A stretch of 9,848 nt of DNA, taken from Acidobacterium sp. Lineage in GTDB: Bacteria; Acidobacteriota; Terriglobia; Terriglobales; Acidobacteriaceae. The stretch spans positions 1 to 9,848 of the forward strand of contig PMAM01000357.1 in NCBI GenBank assembly GCA_003152595.1. Direction: 5' to 3'. Below, in pieces: positions 1 through 6,411 of the stretch. The translations under genes and the position numbers were made by a program. The notes under the pieces are model-generated. The model searched no databases, had not been told where the DNA came from, and was given only the letters and a program-made list of their open reading frames with translations. The stretch's first letter is position 1. Each line of letters starts with the position of its first letter.

Positions 1-1
1 C

Positions 2-340
2 AGTCGTCACTTCCTGGCCTGGTGTATCGAAAGGAAGATCGAGTTGGTCCATATCCAGCCCGGCAAGCCCACGCAGAACGCGCATGTGGAGAGTTTTCAT
101 GGGCGGCTGCGCGAAGAGTGTCTACGGGTAAGTTGGTTTCAGAACTTATTCGACGCCAGGCGCAAGATCGCCTTCTGGCGCCACGACTACAACGAACAAC
201 GCCCACACAGCAGCTTGAACTATCGGACGCCAGCAGAGTTTGCCCGGGAGATGAGCTATGGGAAAGACGTGGGCTCCGCCCACTTTGAAAACGCCGATGG
301 CGTTTCCAACTTTCCCACAGCTCCGGCGGCTGCTGGCTAA
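2..340 (+). CDS. IS3-family transposase (OrfB, DDE catalytic domain), C-terminal part
   Basis: The frame is open from the window edge to a TAA at 338-340 and encodes about 112 residues of an rve-type integrase core. The run QPGKPTQNAHVESFHGRLRE contains the final catalytic Glu of the DDE triad (codon 89-91). It is followed by the usual tail with a WRHDYNEQRPHSSL-type segment and a YRTPAEFA motif. The two catalytic Asp residues lie upstream, off the window. The reading frame is intact to its natural end, so the element may still be complete. In the family, OrfB is made as an OrfAB fusion by -1 frameshifting and cuts and joins the IS ends; only the end of OrfB is visible here. Confidence 0.92.
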   Translation, partial: SRHFLAWCIERKIELVHIQPGKPTQNAHVESFHGRLREECLRVSWFQNLFDARRKIAFWRHDYNEQRPHSSLNYRTPAEFAREMSYGKDVGSAHFENADGVSNFPTAPAAAG

Positions 341-351
341 GTAAGATAACC

Positions 352-374
352 GTGCGGAAAATGGGGGCAGGTCA
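352..374 (-). repeat. Terminal inverted repeat (right end) of the IS3-family element
   Basis: On the minus strand the segment begins TGACCTGCCCCCATTTTCC. It starts with TG and is C-rich just inside the end, as in many IS3-family (IS407-like) termini. It lies 11 bases after the transposase stop and borders the interrupted integrase. The matching left repeat is outside the window, so the full repeat length is not known. Confidence 0.75.
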
Positions 375-524
375 CACGGGTTCCTCCAGATTCTGCTTGC
401 AACCCAAATACCGTTCGGTCGTCAATACTGAAACATGCCCAAGAAGGAACTGGATCTGTTCCAGCTCACCGCCATTCATATGGCAAAGTTTTGCGCATGT
501 TCGACGAAGGCGCGTATCGAATAC
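375..524 (-). pseudogene. Tyrosine recombinase (phage-type integrase), C-terminal remnant interrupted by the IS
   Basis: The minus strand encodes LRRTCAKLCH, then GGELEQIQFLLGHVSV, then TTERYLGCKQN, ending EEPV. These are the last conserved boxes of a tyrosine recombinase: the second catalytic Arg (LRR), the LLGH box His and the catalytic Tyr in TTERYL. After Val the frame meets TGA at 372-374, which is the tip of the inserted IS, so the natural tail has been cut off. Upstream of LRRT the homology fades. The residues expected there (A-P-H-D) are absent in this frame, while a neighbouring frame reads Y-A-P at that spot, suggesting a small deletion with frameshift. The N-terminal and core-binding parts are gone, and within about 110 bases the S9 peptidase gene ends. 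It cannot encode a working recombinase. Confidence 0.85.
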
Positions 525-573
525 GGTCGCGAGTCGAGCGCGATGCGAGCCAGTCACCCCAGGCCGGGCTCTT

Positions 574-592
574 TCGCCGATCTGGTCGGCGA
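574..592 (-). terminator. Possible hairpin terminator after the receptor-peptidase unit
   Basis: A perfect 7-bp stem (TCGCCGA / TCGGCGA) with a 5-base loop lies about 40 bases downstream of the minus-strand S9 peptidase stop. No U-run follows on the minus strand (the sequence continues AAAGAG), so it is not a classical intrinsic terminator. It could instead be a 3'-end stabilising hairpin or a chance structure in the integrase scar. Confidence 0.3.
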
Positions 593-631
593 CGCCAAGG
601 CGTGCACCGCTTCGAACCCTCAAACGCTGCA

Positions 632-2770
632 TTATTGTGATGAAGACGTTGATCCCGTGTCCGGCGCCATCAAGTAACGGTCGAAGAACTCTGCGCTCCG
701 CTTCCAGGCGTCGCGCAAGACATAGTCTCTCCTGAAGAAATGAATCTCTCCGGGATAGATCGCCATGTCGAATGGCTTCCCAAGTTTCTCCAGCGTATCG
801 ATCACTTTCAGTGACTCCCAAAGCGGCACATTGGCGTCATTCGTGCCCTGGAGGATCAGCAGCGGGGTTGCCAGCTTGTCCAGATGTTTGACGGGTGCCG
901 AGCGATCATAAAGGCCGGGATCGGTCACTGGCGTCTCTCCGAGCCGTCCTAAGATCATGCCGCCCGTGGTCCAGGTCTCCCAATCGCCTACGCCAGCGAC
1001 ATCGATCGCACAGCGGAAGAGCGACGGATCAACAAGGATGGACTGCAGCGTCATGAATCCCCCATAGCTGAGACCCCAAATTCCAATGCGATCCGGGTCC
1101 ACATAACTCAGCGTCCGCAGATAATCGGCGCCCGCATTCACGTCCTGCGTCTCACCTCCGCCAAGGTCGCGCGATGCTCCAACCGCCCAGTCCCTGCTGT
1201 AACCCGAACTGCCTCGATAGTCCGGAGTCAGGATCACATAGCCCTGCTGCGCAAGATACTGGCTCATGGAGTAGTACATTCTGTAATAGCCCGGATGCCA
1301 TGCGAGATAGTTTTGATCGGCCCCTGAACCGTGGACCCAGATAATTGCGGGATGCTTCTTCGTGCGATCAAGATGCGGGCTGACCATCAGAGTGGCAGGA
1401 ACCGGCTTCTTATCGAGCCGGCTGGGATAATGCACGGCCACCGGAGCGGTCAGATCCGCCACCGACAAACCCGCAGGCAACGAGTTCGTCAGCCGCACGG
1501 GCTCCGCGCCGGCCCGCGCCTCGGCCTGATAGATTTCCAGCGGATGCTGGACTGCGCTACGCTCGTAGACGATCCTGGTTCCGTCCGGAGAAAAAGCGGG
1601 TGCGCGGTTGACTCCGCCCTGCGTGACAATGTGCTCGATCTTGCCGGTGCTCAGCGTCGCGACGGAGATAAAGCGCTCCATCTGGTCACGCTCCGCGCTG
1701 TGCGCCCAGGCAATCCGGGTGCTGTCGGCGGACCACGCGGCATAGCCATCGCCGAAAGCGCCCTTGCTGATCTGTTTCGCTTCGGATTCCGACGCAGCGT
1801 TGCTCGCGATCACGTAAAGATGCGGCCACCCACTGCGATCGCTGATGAACGCAATCCACTTTCCATCGGGCGACGTGACATCCATGGCCCCATCGGCCGG
1901 GGAAATCCATGCGTCGTCGTGGTCCTTCCATAGCGTCTTCGTCTCGCCGGAAAGAGCGGTGACCTTCAGCTCCGTCGTTTTGTGATCGGCAGAAAACTCC
2001 TCGTGCACGATCGAGGGCCCGGCCGCCCACTGGAACTCTGTTGAACCGTAATTGCGCTCAGAGACCGAGATCCACATCGGCTCTGCGGCATAGCTGTATA
2101 CGGATATCACTCCGATCCGCCCGTCCCAGCTGAGACTTCGAAACACCTTCATCAAGTTGCCGTTATAGGGCAACGGCTCAGGGACCGATTCGTGATGGGC
2201 GGCATTAAATGCCACATATTGGTTGTCAGGCGAGAAAGCCGGCTCGGACGGATCGAGTCCCTCCGGCATGTGGGTAAGCCGGCGTCGCGTGCCGGCACGC
2301 AGCGAGGCAACCCAGACATCCCCCTTCTGTACAAATGCAATTTCCTGCAGGTTTCGCGAGAGTGAAAAGCTACTCACACCTTGAAAGCCGGCCATCGGTT
2401 CCGGGGTTCTGGCCGACGTCGAGACACGCCACAATTGCCCTCCCTTACTCAGAATGATTTCGTCCGGACCACTCCACTCGAAATGCCCGATATCCGATGT
2501 CAAGAGTCCCGGGTCAACAGGAAAGCTCGTCAAAGCCACCGGTTGCTCCACACTGCGAACCATAAAGAGTTGCTGATTTCCTGCCGCGTCCCACAAGAAG
2601 GCGATGGTTCTGCCATCCGGCGACCACCGAGCTTCGCTCGGATACTTGATATCCGCGATGCGGTCGATCGTGATGCTTCCCAAGGGCTTCTGCTGAGCAT
2701 GAGCCAACGGAACCGCGGCACACCCCGAGGCAAGTAAAAGAACGTACAACAGGCCGGTTTTCCCCGCCAA
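632..2770 (-). CDS. Exported S9-family (prolyl oligopeptidase-like) serine peptidase, paralogue 1
   Basis: Encodes 712 aa. I chose the TTG start at 2768-2770 because a strong ribosome binding site, AAGGAGGG, lies 7-8 bases upstream (2778-2785) and because it gives a clean signal peptide: a hydrophobic stretch at residues 7-22 and a likely signal peptidase I site after AHA at residue 25. Residues about 35-430 form a beta-propeller with PD40/TolB-like repeats (SPDG-type motifs near 50, 180, 300 and 394). Residues about 450-705 form the alpha/beta-hydrolase domain. The catalytic triad is visible: S568 in GLSYGG, D645 in GTNDANV and H677 in PGEIHFF. The usual HGGP motif is replaced by HGSGADQ (around 480-485). 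It lies 123 bases downstream of the TonB-dependent receptor on the same strand and probably acts in the periplasm on peptides that the receptor takes up. It is closely similar to the divergent peptidase at 6412-8547. Family assignment is firm; the substrate is unknown. Confidence 0.93.
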   Translation of the reverse strand: MAGKTGLLYVLLLASGCAAVPLAHAQQKPLGSITIDRIADIKYPSEARWSPDGRTIAFLWDAAGNQQLFMVRSVEQPVALTSFPVDPGLLTSDIGHFEWSGPDEIILSKGGQLWRVSTSARTPEPMAGFQGVSSFSLSRNLQEIAFVQKGDVWVASLRAGTRRRLTHMPEGLDPSEPAFSPDNQYVAFNAAHHESVPEPLPYNGNLMKVFRSLSWDGRIGVISVYSYAAEPMWISVSERNYGSTEFQWAAGPSIVHEEFSADHKTTELKVTALSGETKTLWKDHDDAWISPADGAMDVTSPDGKWIAFISDRSGWPHLYVIASNAASESEAKQISKGAFGDGYAAWSADSTRIAWAHSAERDQMERFISVATLSTGKIEHIVTQGGVNRAPAFSPDGTRIVYERSAVQHPLEIYQAEARAGAEPVRLTNSLPAGLSVADLTAPVAVHYPSRLDKKPVPATLMVSPHLDRTKKHPAIIWVHGSGADQNYLAWHPGYYRMYYSMSQYLAQQGYVILTPDYRGSSGYSRDWAVGASRDLGGGETQDVNAGADYLRTLSYVDPDRIGIWGLSYGGFMTLQSILVDPSLFRCAIDVAGVGDWETWTTGGMILGRLGETPVTDPGLYDRSAPVKHLDKLATPLLILQGTNDANVPLWESLKVIDTLEKLGKPFDMAIYPGEIHFFRRDYVLRDAWKRSAEFFDRYLMAPDTGSTSSSQ

Positions 2771-2777
2771 GCCAATA

Positions 2778-2785
2778 CCCTCCTT
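2778..2785 (-). promoter_or_regulatory. Strong Shine-Dalgarno that decides a TTG start
   Basis: On the minus strand AAGGAGGG lies 7-8 bases before the TTG at 2768-2770. No ATG or GTG is placed as well, and starting here yields an uninterrupted signal peptide. Confidence 0.75.
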
Positions 2786-2850
2786 GCTGTACGTCGGAGA
2801 ATGCCTTGCGTCCGCTAAACCGTCGCAGGGATTCAGAATGGCGCGCCCCG

Positions 2851-2856
2851 ATTATA
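2851..2856 (-). promoter_or_regulatory. Possible internal promoter -10 box for S9 peptidase 1
   Basis: A perfect TATAAT reads on the minus strand in the 123-bp gap between receptor and peptidase. The best -35 candidate is GTGACG, 4 of 6 consensus bases but 19 bases away, which is long. If active, transcription would start near 2844 and give the peptidase a leader of roughly 75 bases, making it partly independent of the receptor promoter. The sequence also permits simple read-through, as no clear terminator separates the two genes. Confidence 0.35.
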
Positions 2857-2893
2857 TGGAGTGCGTCATCCTGTCCGTCACAGATTCACTGCC

Positions 2894-5728
2894 TCAGAAG
2901 CTGAAGCGCAGAGCAAAACGAGCGATGAACGGATTCAGCTGATTCGTGGGTCGCTCGAAGTTGCTGCCGCCGGTCGGCACCTCGCTGATCACAGTATTCG
3001 CGTTGCCGATGTTGAACAGATCCGCGATCGGCTCGAGATTGAACCGCTCGCCCAAATGCGTGGGGCGCGACAGCCGCAGGTTGACGATGTTTACGTTGGG
3101 CAGCCGAATGTTTCCGATCGTATCGCCAATTATCGACACCTGCCCCTGATTCAGGTTTTCGAAGATCGCTGTCGGAGGACCGTTGTTCGGATCGAGCGGG
3201 TACCCGGTATAGTGCTGGTAGTTGACGCCGAGAGAAATCGATTTCGGAAGAGTGTAGTTCGACAGCACCTTGAACATCTGGGTCGCGTCGTAGTTCAGAA
3301 TAGCGTTCTTACGGTTGATCTCGTTGTTCGGGTTATTGAAATCATCGCCCAGCCCGCGACTATAGGTGCCTTTTTGCTGTTGCAGGGTGTAGCCCGCAAG
3401 CACCTGCCAACCTTTGCTCATCTGCCTGGTTGCGGTCAGCTCAACACCGTTGTAGTGGTTGGTATTCAATTCGGAAATATTCGTAATCAGATAGTTGGAT
3501 AACCCAACATCCGCGGCATTCAGGTTGTAGAGCGTGATCGGCTTGCCCGTGACAGAGTCGATCAGAGGGTTGCCTGAGTTATCGACCGTCGTCGCCGTGT
3601 AATCCGACGCTGGGTTGGCGAGATTTTCCGCAGCGAACTGATTCTTGATGTCGCGATAGTAGTAGTTGACCCCCACCTTTATCGACGAAAAGACCTGTTG
3701 CTCGTATCCAACATTGACTTCGTTGGTGTAGGGGCGCTTGAGGTTTTTATCGACCGTCGTGACTACGCCGCCGGACGCCGCGATCAAATTCGCGGGCGAA
3801 TCCCACTCCGGCGTCTCCGGAATCCCATCGCCATTTGTGTCGGTCCACGTATAAATCTGCTCGCTTAGACCGTTGGGATTGACCTGTTCTGCCAAGCCGG
3901 CACCCTCGATGATGTCGAACTGACCGAAATAAGCCCGAAGTACTGACCTGCCTTTCCCGGTCAGGTCGTACGCTGCGCCCAGGCGCGGCCGAAACGTATT
4001 CCAGGTCGCGATGTTTGGCGACTGGGGAAAGCTCCGCTGCGGGAACAGCGCCGGAAACGTCGCGGCCGGGCTGTTTTGCGCCGGATAGAACGTATCAAAG
4101 TGGTCATAGCGGACGCCCAAATTCAGCGTTAGCTTGCGTTTGATCGTGACCGAGTCCTGCGCATAGGCCGCTGTTTCGTGATAGATACTCCTTACATCGA
4201 CTGGGGTGTTGTAAGCGATGACCTCGATGGGAGTACCGTTGTTGTAGAGAGCGTTGATTCCCTGGTCGGCCGTGTAGTTATACCCGTTGTGATTGGTAGA
4301 GAAATCTACGCCGAACTTGAAGGTGTGTGCCCCTCCCCACAGGTGTCCGTCGTACCAGGACACCCCCTCGGCAAACGCAGTTACCGACGCCGGGTTCACA
4401 AAGGCATAGGGTGGCGCTCCTGACTCGGTTGACAGTGTGACGTCCTGGCGATTGAGTGCGGTCACCGGAGTTGTCGGCTGGTTGGCCAGCGGAAAAACCT
4501 GGTGCAGGTAGCCAAACCGCGTGTCAAAGAGCCAGTTGCTCTTCACTGTGCTGTTCCATTCCGCCTGCAGAATATACGCCGGTTCAATCTGGCGCCACGC
4601 CGCATCCGCATCCACAAATGCATAAGAGGTATCGCGCCGGAAGAAACGATTTTGCTCATTGAACCACCACACGAAATCCACGCGGTTATTCGCATTCAGC
4701 GCATAGTCCGTTCTCAACGTCGTGTTGCTCTGGTGATTTGGATCGGTGGTTGGAAAACCGTCCGGATTGGTCACGGAAAGCACGCTCTCCTTGAGGTCGT
4801 AGAGCCGCCACGAGCCAAAGACCCACCACCTGTCTTTCAGAAGTGGCGCTCCCAGATTCGTGGCGAGATCTCTGGCCATGATGAACGGAGTGCCGGAAGG
4901 TACGGGCGAACCCTGATAGATGGGATCGGCAATGGTGGCCTGGGTTCCAGCGGACTGGTAATAGAGCGCAGCCAGACCGTGCATCTGGTTGGAACCCGAC
5001 TTGGGCACCATGTTCATGTAGACGCCGCCCACATCCACTTCAGCCGGCGCGCTGTCCGTCACGACCTGCAGTGCGGATAAAGAATCATCATCGATATAGA
5101 ACGAGGTATAGCCGCCGGTAGCTCCTGGCCAGTTGAGGCGCAGACCGTTGAAACTGTACACCTGATCGCCGGGCAGGCTTCCGTGGACCTGCATGACTGA
5201 TTGCTGAAAGCTCTGGCTTCCGGCAATATCAAAATCGCTGGAAGCAACGCCAGGCGCCTGGGCAACGGTCGAAAAGGAGTCTCTCCCGCTGGGCACGTTT
5301 TGCAGCAATGATTCGTCGAAGGTCGTAGCCGAGGTGTTGTCCGTGGTGTCCACTACCACAGAGTCTGCCTGCACCACGACCGATTGCTGGCTTACACCCA
5401 CCGATAGCTCCGGGCTGACTGTCGCCGTAAAGCCGGGAATAATCGTGATATTCGAACGGACTTCCGTCTTGTACCCCGTGATGGTGTACGTCAGCTTGTA
5501 CGTCCCGGTTGGGAGCGAATCGAACAAATAGTTGCCGGCAATATCCGTAGTCGCTTGCCGCGGCGTCATCAGCGCGGGGCCTTCGATCATGATGCCCACG
5601 TGCGGCAGCACCCCGCCCGATGCGTCCGTAACGACACCGCGAATCGCTCCCGTGATGGCGACCTGACCAAAAGCCAACAGCGGGCTTGCACAGATAAGGA
5701 ACAAGAGCAAAGACAATTTCTTTGTCAT
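2894..5728 (-). CDS. TonB-dependent outer-membrane receptor, Oar-like, with carboxypeptidase-regulatory N-domain
   Basis: Encodes 944 aa from the ATG at 5726-5728. The frame stays open further upstream, but this ATG has a purine-rich binding site (GGAGAGGAAAT) and starts directly with a signal peptide (MTKK, a hydrophobic core, then AFGQ around residue 22). Residues about 24-110 are an Ig-like carboxypeptidase-regulatory domain (GAIRGVVTDASGGVLPHV, later AGNYLFDSLPTGTY). Residues about 115-250 are the plug, with LLQNVPSGRDSF and VPKSGSNQMHG, which are typical of Oar-like receptors. Residues about 255-944 form the beta-barrel, ending FIARFALRFSF with the terminal Phe recognised by the BAM machinery. 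It sits in the outer membrane and should import a ligand using TonB energy. I saw no clear TonB box. It is followed by an S9 peptidase in the same direction and faces a paralogous peptidase across a shared control region, which suggests a peptide ligand (inference). Confidence 0.93.
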   Translation of the reverse strand: MTKKLSLLLFLICASPLLAFGQVAITGAIRGVVTDASGGVLPHVGIMIEGPALMTPRQATTDIAGNYLFDSLPTGTYKLTYTITGYKTEVRSNITIIPGFTATVSPELSVGVSQQSVVVQADSVVVDTTDNTSATTFDESLLQNVPSGRDSFSTVAQAPGVASSDFDIAGSQSFQQSVMQVHGSLPGDQVYSFNGLRLNWPGATGGYTSFYIDDDSLSALQVVTDSAPAEVDVGGVYMNMVPKSGSNQMHGLAALYYQSAGTQATIADPIYQGSPVPSGTPFIMARDLATNLGAPLLKDRWWVFGSWRLYDLKESVLSVTNPDGFPTTDPNHQSNTTLRTDYALNANNRVDFVWWFNEQNRFFRRDTSYAFVDADAAWRQIEPAYILQAEWNSTVKSNWLFDTRFGYLHQVFPLANQPTTPVTALNRQDVTLSTESGAPPYAFVNPASVTAFAEGVSWYDGHLWGGAHTFKFGVDFSTNHNGYNYTADQGINALYNNGTPIEVIAYNTPVDVRSIYHETAAYAQDSVTIKRKLTLNLGVRYDHFDTFYPAQNSPAATFPALFPQRSFPQSPNIATWNTFRPRLGAAYDLTGKGRSVLRAYFGQFDIIEGAGLAEQVNPNGLSEQIYTWTDTNGDGIPETPEWDSPANLIAASGGVVTTVDKNLKRPYTNEVNVGYEQQVFSSIKVGVNYYYRDIKNQFAAENLANPASDYTATTVDNSGNPLIDSVTGKPITLYNLNAADVGLSNYLITNISELNTNHYNGVELTATRQMSKGWQVLAGYTLQQQKGTYSRGLGDDFNNPNNEINRKNAILNYDATQMFKVLSNYTLPKSISLGVNYQHYTGYPLDPNNGPPTAIFENLNQGQVSIIGDTIGNIRLPNVNIVNLRLSRPTHLGERFNLEPIADLFNIGNANTVISEVPTGGSNFERPTNQLNPFIARFALRFSF

Positions 5729-6123
5729 GATTTCCTCTCCATAGGTGATGGCGCCCTGATAAAAGCGGCGAACGAAACTGCCCGATGAAAGCAGGAGAGT
5801 CAGGACGATTTCCGGTCTGGTAAGCGGATCGTTCCTGAGCCCTCCGACACGAACTCCTTGCCCGATGCGAGAAATGTGGCGACCTAAAAGGGGCGCCCTA
5901 CGAATCGCGGCCACAGGGATGCAACATTCAACAGTCGGGAGCGTAAATTCGGAGCCTCCGCCTGATTCAATGCGTTTCTGGCCGTACCGCCGGGATCGCT
6001 TCTACAGGGTCACTTTCGACAGGCGATCCAAGTGCTGGAGAGCCGGTTGCCTCGACATGCGCCGATCGACCGGGATCGGAACGGACCACCTGTAGAGGAC
6101 GTAGCCGGGACCTGCTAGTACAA

Positions 6124-6139
6124 CGAATGTATACAATCG
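6124..6139. promoter_or_regulatory. Operator-like near-palindrome CGAATGTATACAATCG
   Basis: Seven of eight base pairs of this 16-bp inverted repeat match; only the A/A pair at 6127/6136 breaks symmetry, and the centre TGTATACA is perfect. It overlaps the -10 box of the receptor promoter. Its size and symmetry suit a homodimeric winged-helix regulator such as the GntR/FCD protein encoded at 8764-9498. The core TTGTATAC recurs upstream of that regulator. Binding is inferred. Confidence 0.55.
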
Positions 6140-6156
6140 AGTCGTCCATCTGTCAA
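6128..6156 (-). promoter_or_regulatory. Sigma70-type promoter for the TonB-dependent receptor
   Basis: On the minus strand TTGACA (6151-6156) is followed after exactly 17 bases by TATACA (6128-6133), matching 11 of 12 consensus positions with ideal spacing. Transcription should start near 6121 and run toward the receptor, giving an untranslated leader of about 393 bases before the ATG at 5728. The -10 box lies inside the near-palindrome at 6124-6139, so a protein bound there would block initiation. Confidence 0.7.
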
Positions 6157-6291
6157 TTCCTTTGACGAACCGGGGCGGAAATGTGACGAGCGTGACAGCC
6201 TTATTCCATGCGTATCAGGCGGCATATCAGCCGTATAAACTGTGCTGCTGACACCCCGCCCGCGTTTGAGGATGGCACCATGAATGCGTTA

Positions 6292-6299
6292 TTGTGTAC
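6292..6299 (+). promoter_or_regulatory. Secondary TTGTGTAC operator-like element upstream of S9 peptidase 2
   Basis: TTGTGTAC, embedded in the perfect 8-bp palindrome GTGTACAC (6294-6301), differs by one base from the TTGTATAC core found at the receptor promoter and before the regulator gene. It lies about 110 bases before the peptidase start and could be an auxiliary binding site. It is weaker than the site at 6124-6139. Confidence 0.3.
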
Positions 6300-6400
6300 A
6301 CCTGTCGCCTCACTCCCCGACAGTCGACGGCAATATTTTTCCGAACATCGAAGGGCCCGATACCTGGCTTTTCCTTCAATGCTGAGTCGCGTATCCTTAC

Positions 6401-6405
6401 AGGAG
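6401..6405 (+). promoter_or_regulatory. Shine-Dalgarno that decides a GTG start
   Basis: AGGAG lies 6 bases before the GTG at 6412-6414. The in-frame ATG at 6280 has only GAGG about 8 bases ahead and would place the signal sequence internally; the ATG at 6436 has no usable site. Confidence 0.65.
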
Positions 6406-6411
6406 AACCAA

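Larger units (their letters stand above)
1..374 (+). mobile_element. Right end of an IS3-family insertion sequence (partial)
   Basis: This is the downstream part of an IS3-family element: the C-terminal end of the transposase followed about 11 bases later by a terminal inverted repeat. The left end lies outside the window. Read on the minus strand the outer tip begins TGACCTGCCCCC, which fits the TG...CA termini usual for IS3 elements. The tip falls at position 374. Immediately beyond it the sequence becomes an interrupted tyrosine-recombinase gene, which supports this boundary. The short target duplication expected for the family would start at 375 (CAC or CACG), but it cannot be confirmed without the left end. 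Confidence 0.85.
5729..6411. other. 683-bp divergent control region between receptor and S9 peptidase 2
   Basis: No convincing gene is present. On the minus side there is a near-consensus promoter around 6128-6156 with an overlapping operator-like palindrome, leaving a receptor leader of about 390 bases. Within that leader an inverted pair CCGATC (6062-6067) / GATCGG (6074-6079) could form a short hairpin. On the plus side the frame of the second peptidase is open back to 6208, but that extension has no recognisable domain and would bury the signal peptide. A TATAAA (6234-6239) lacks a good -35 partner. A second TTGTRTAC element sits at 6292-6299. No known riboswitch fold was recognised by eye. 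Confidence 0.7.

Noticed and set aside
435..677. Plus-strand 80-codon frame over the integrase remnant and peptidase end
   Set aside because: It overlaps two better-supported minus-strand features and shows no recognisable domain or binding site.
1331..1933. Long plus-strand frame of 200 codons inside S9 peptidase 1
   Set aside because: It is antisense to a clearly coding, conserved gene, arginine-rich with no domain: a shadow of high-GC codon use.
5889..5899. GGGCGCCC palindrome in the receptor leader
   Set aside because: A short GC palindrome expected by chance in this base composition, with no link to a promoter.
5729..5914. N-terminal extension of the receptor by 62 residues
   Set aside because: It would put the signal peptide internally, and the ATG at 5728 has its own ribosome binding site.
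6183..6197. GTGACGAGCGTGAC direct repeat, considered as a CRP-like site
   Set aside because: The CRP consensus is an inverted repeat (TGTGA-N6-TCACA); this is a direct repeat and not correctly placed.
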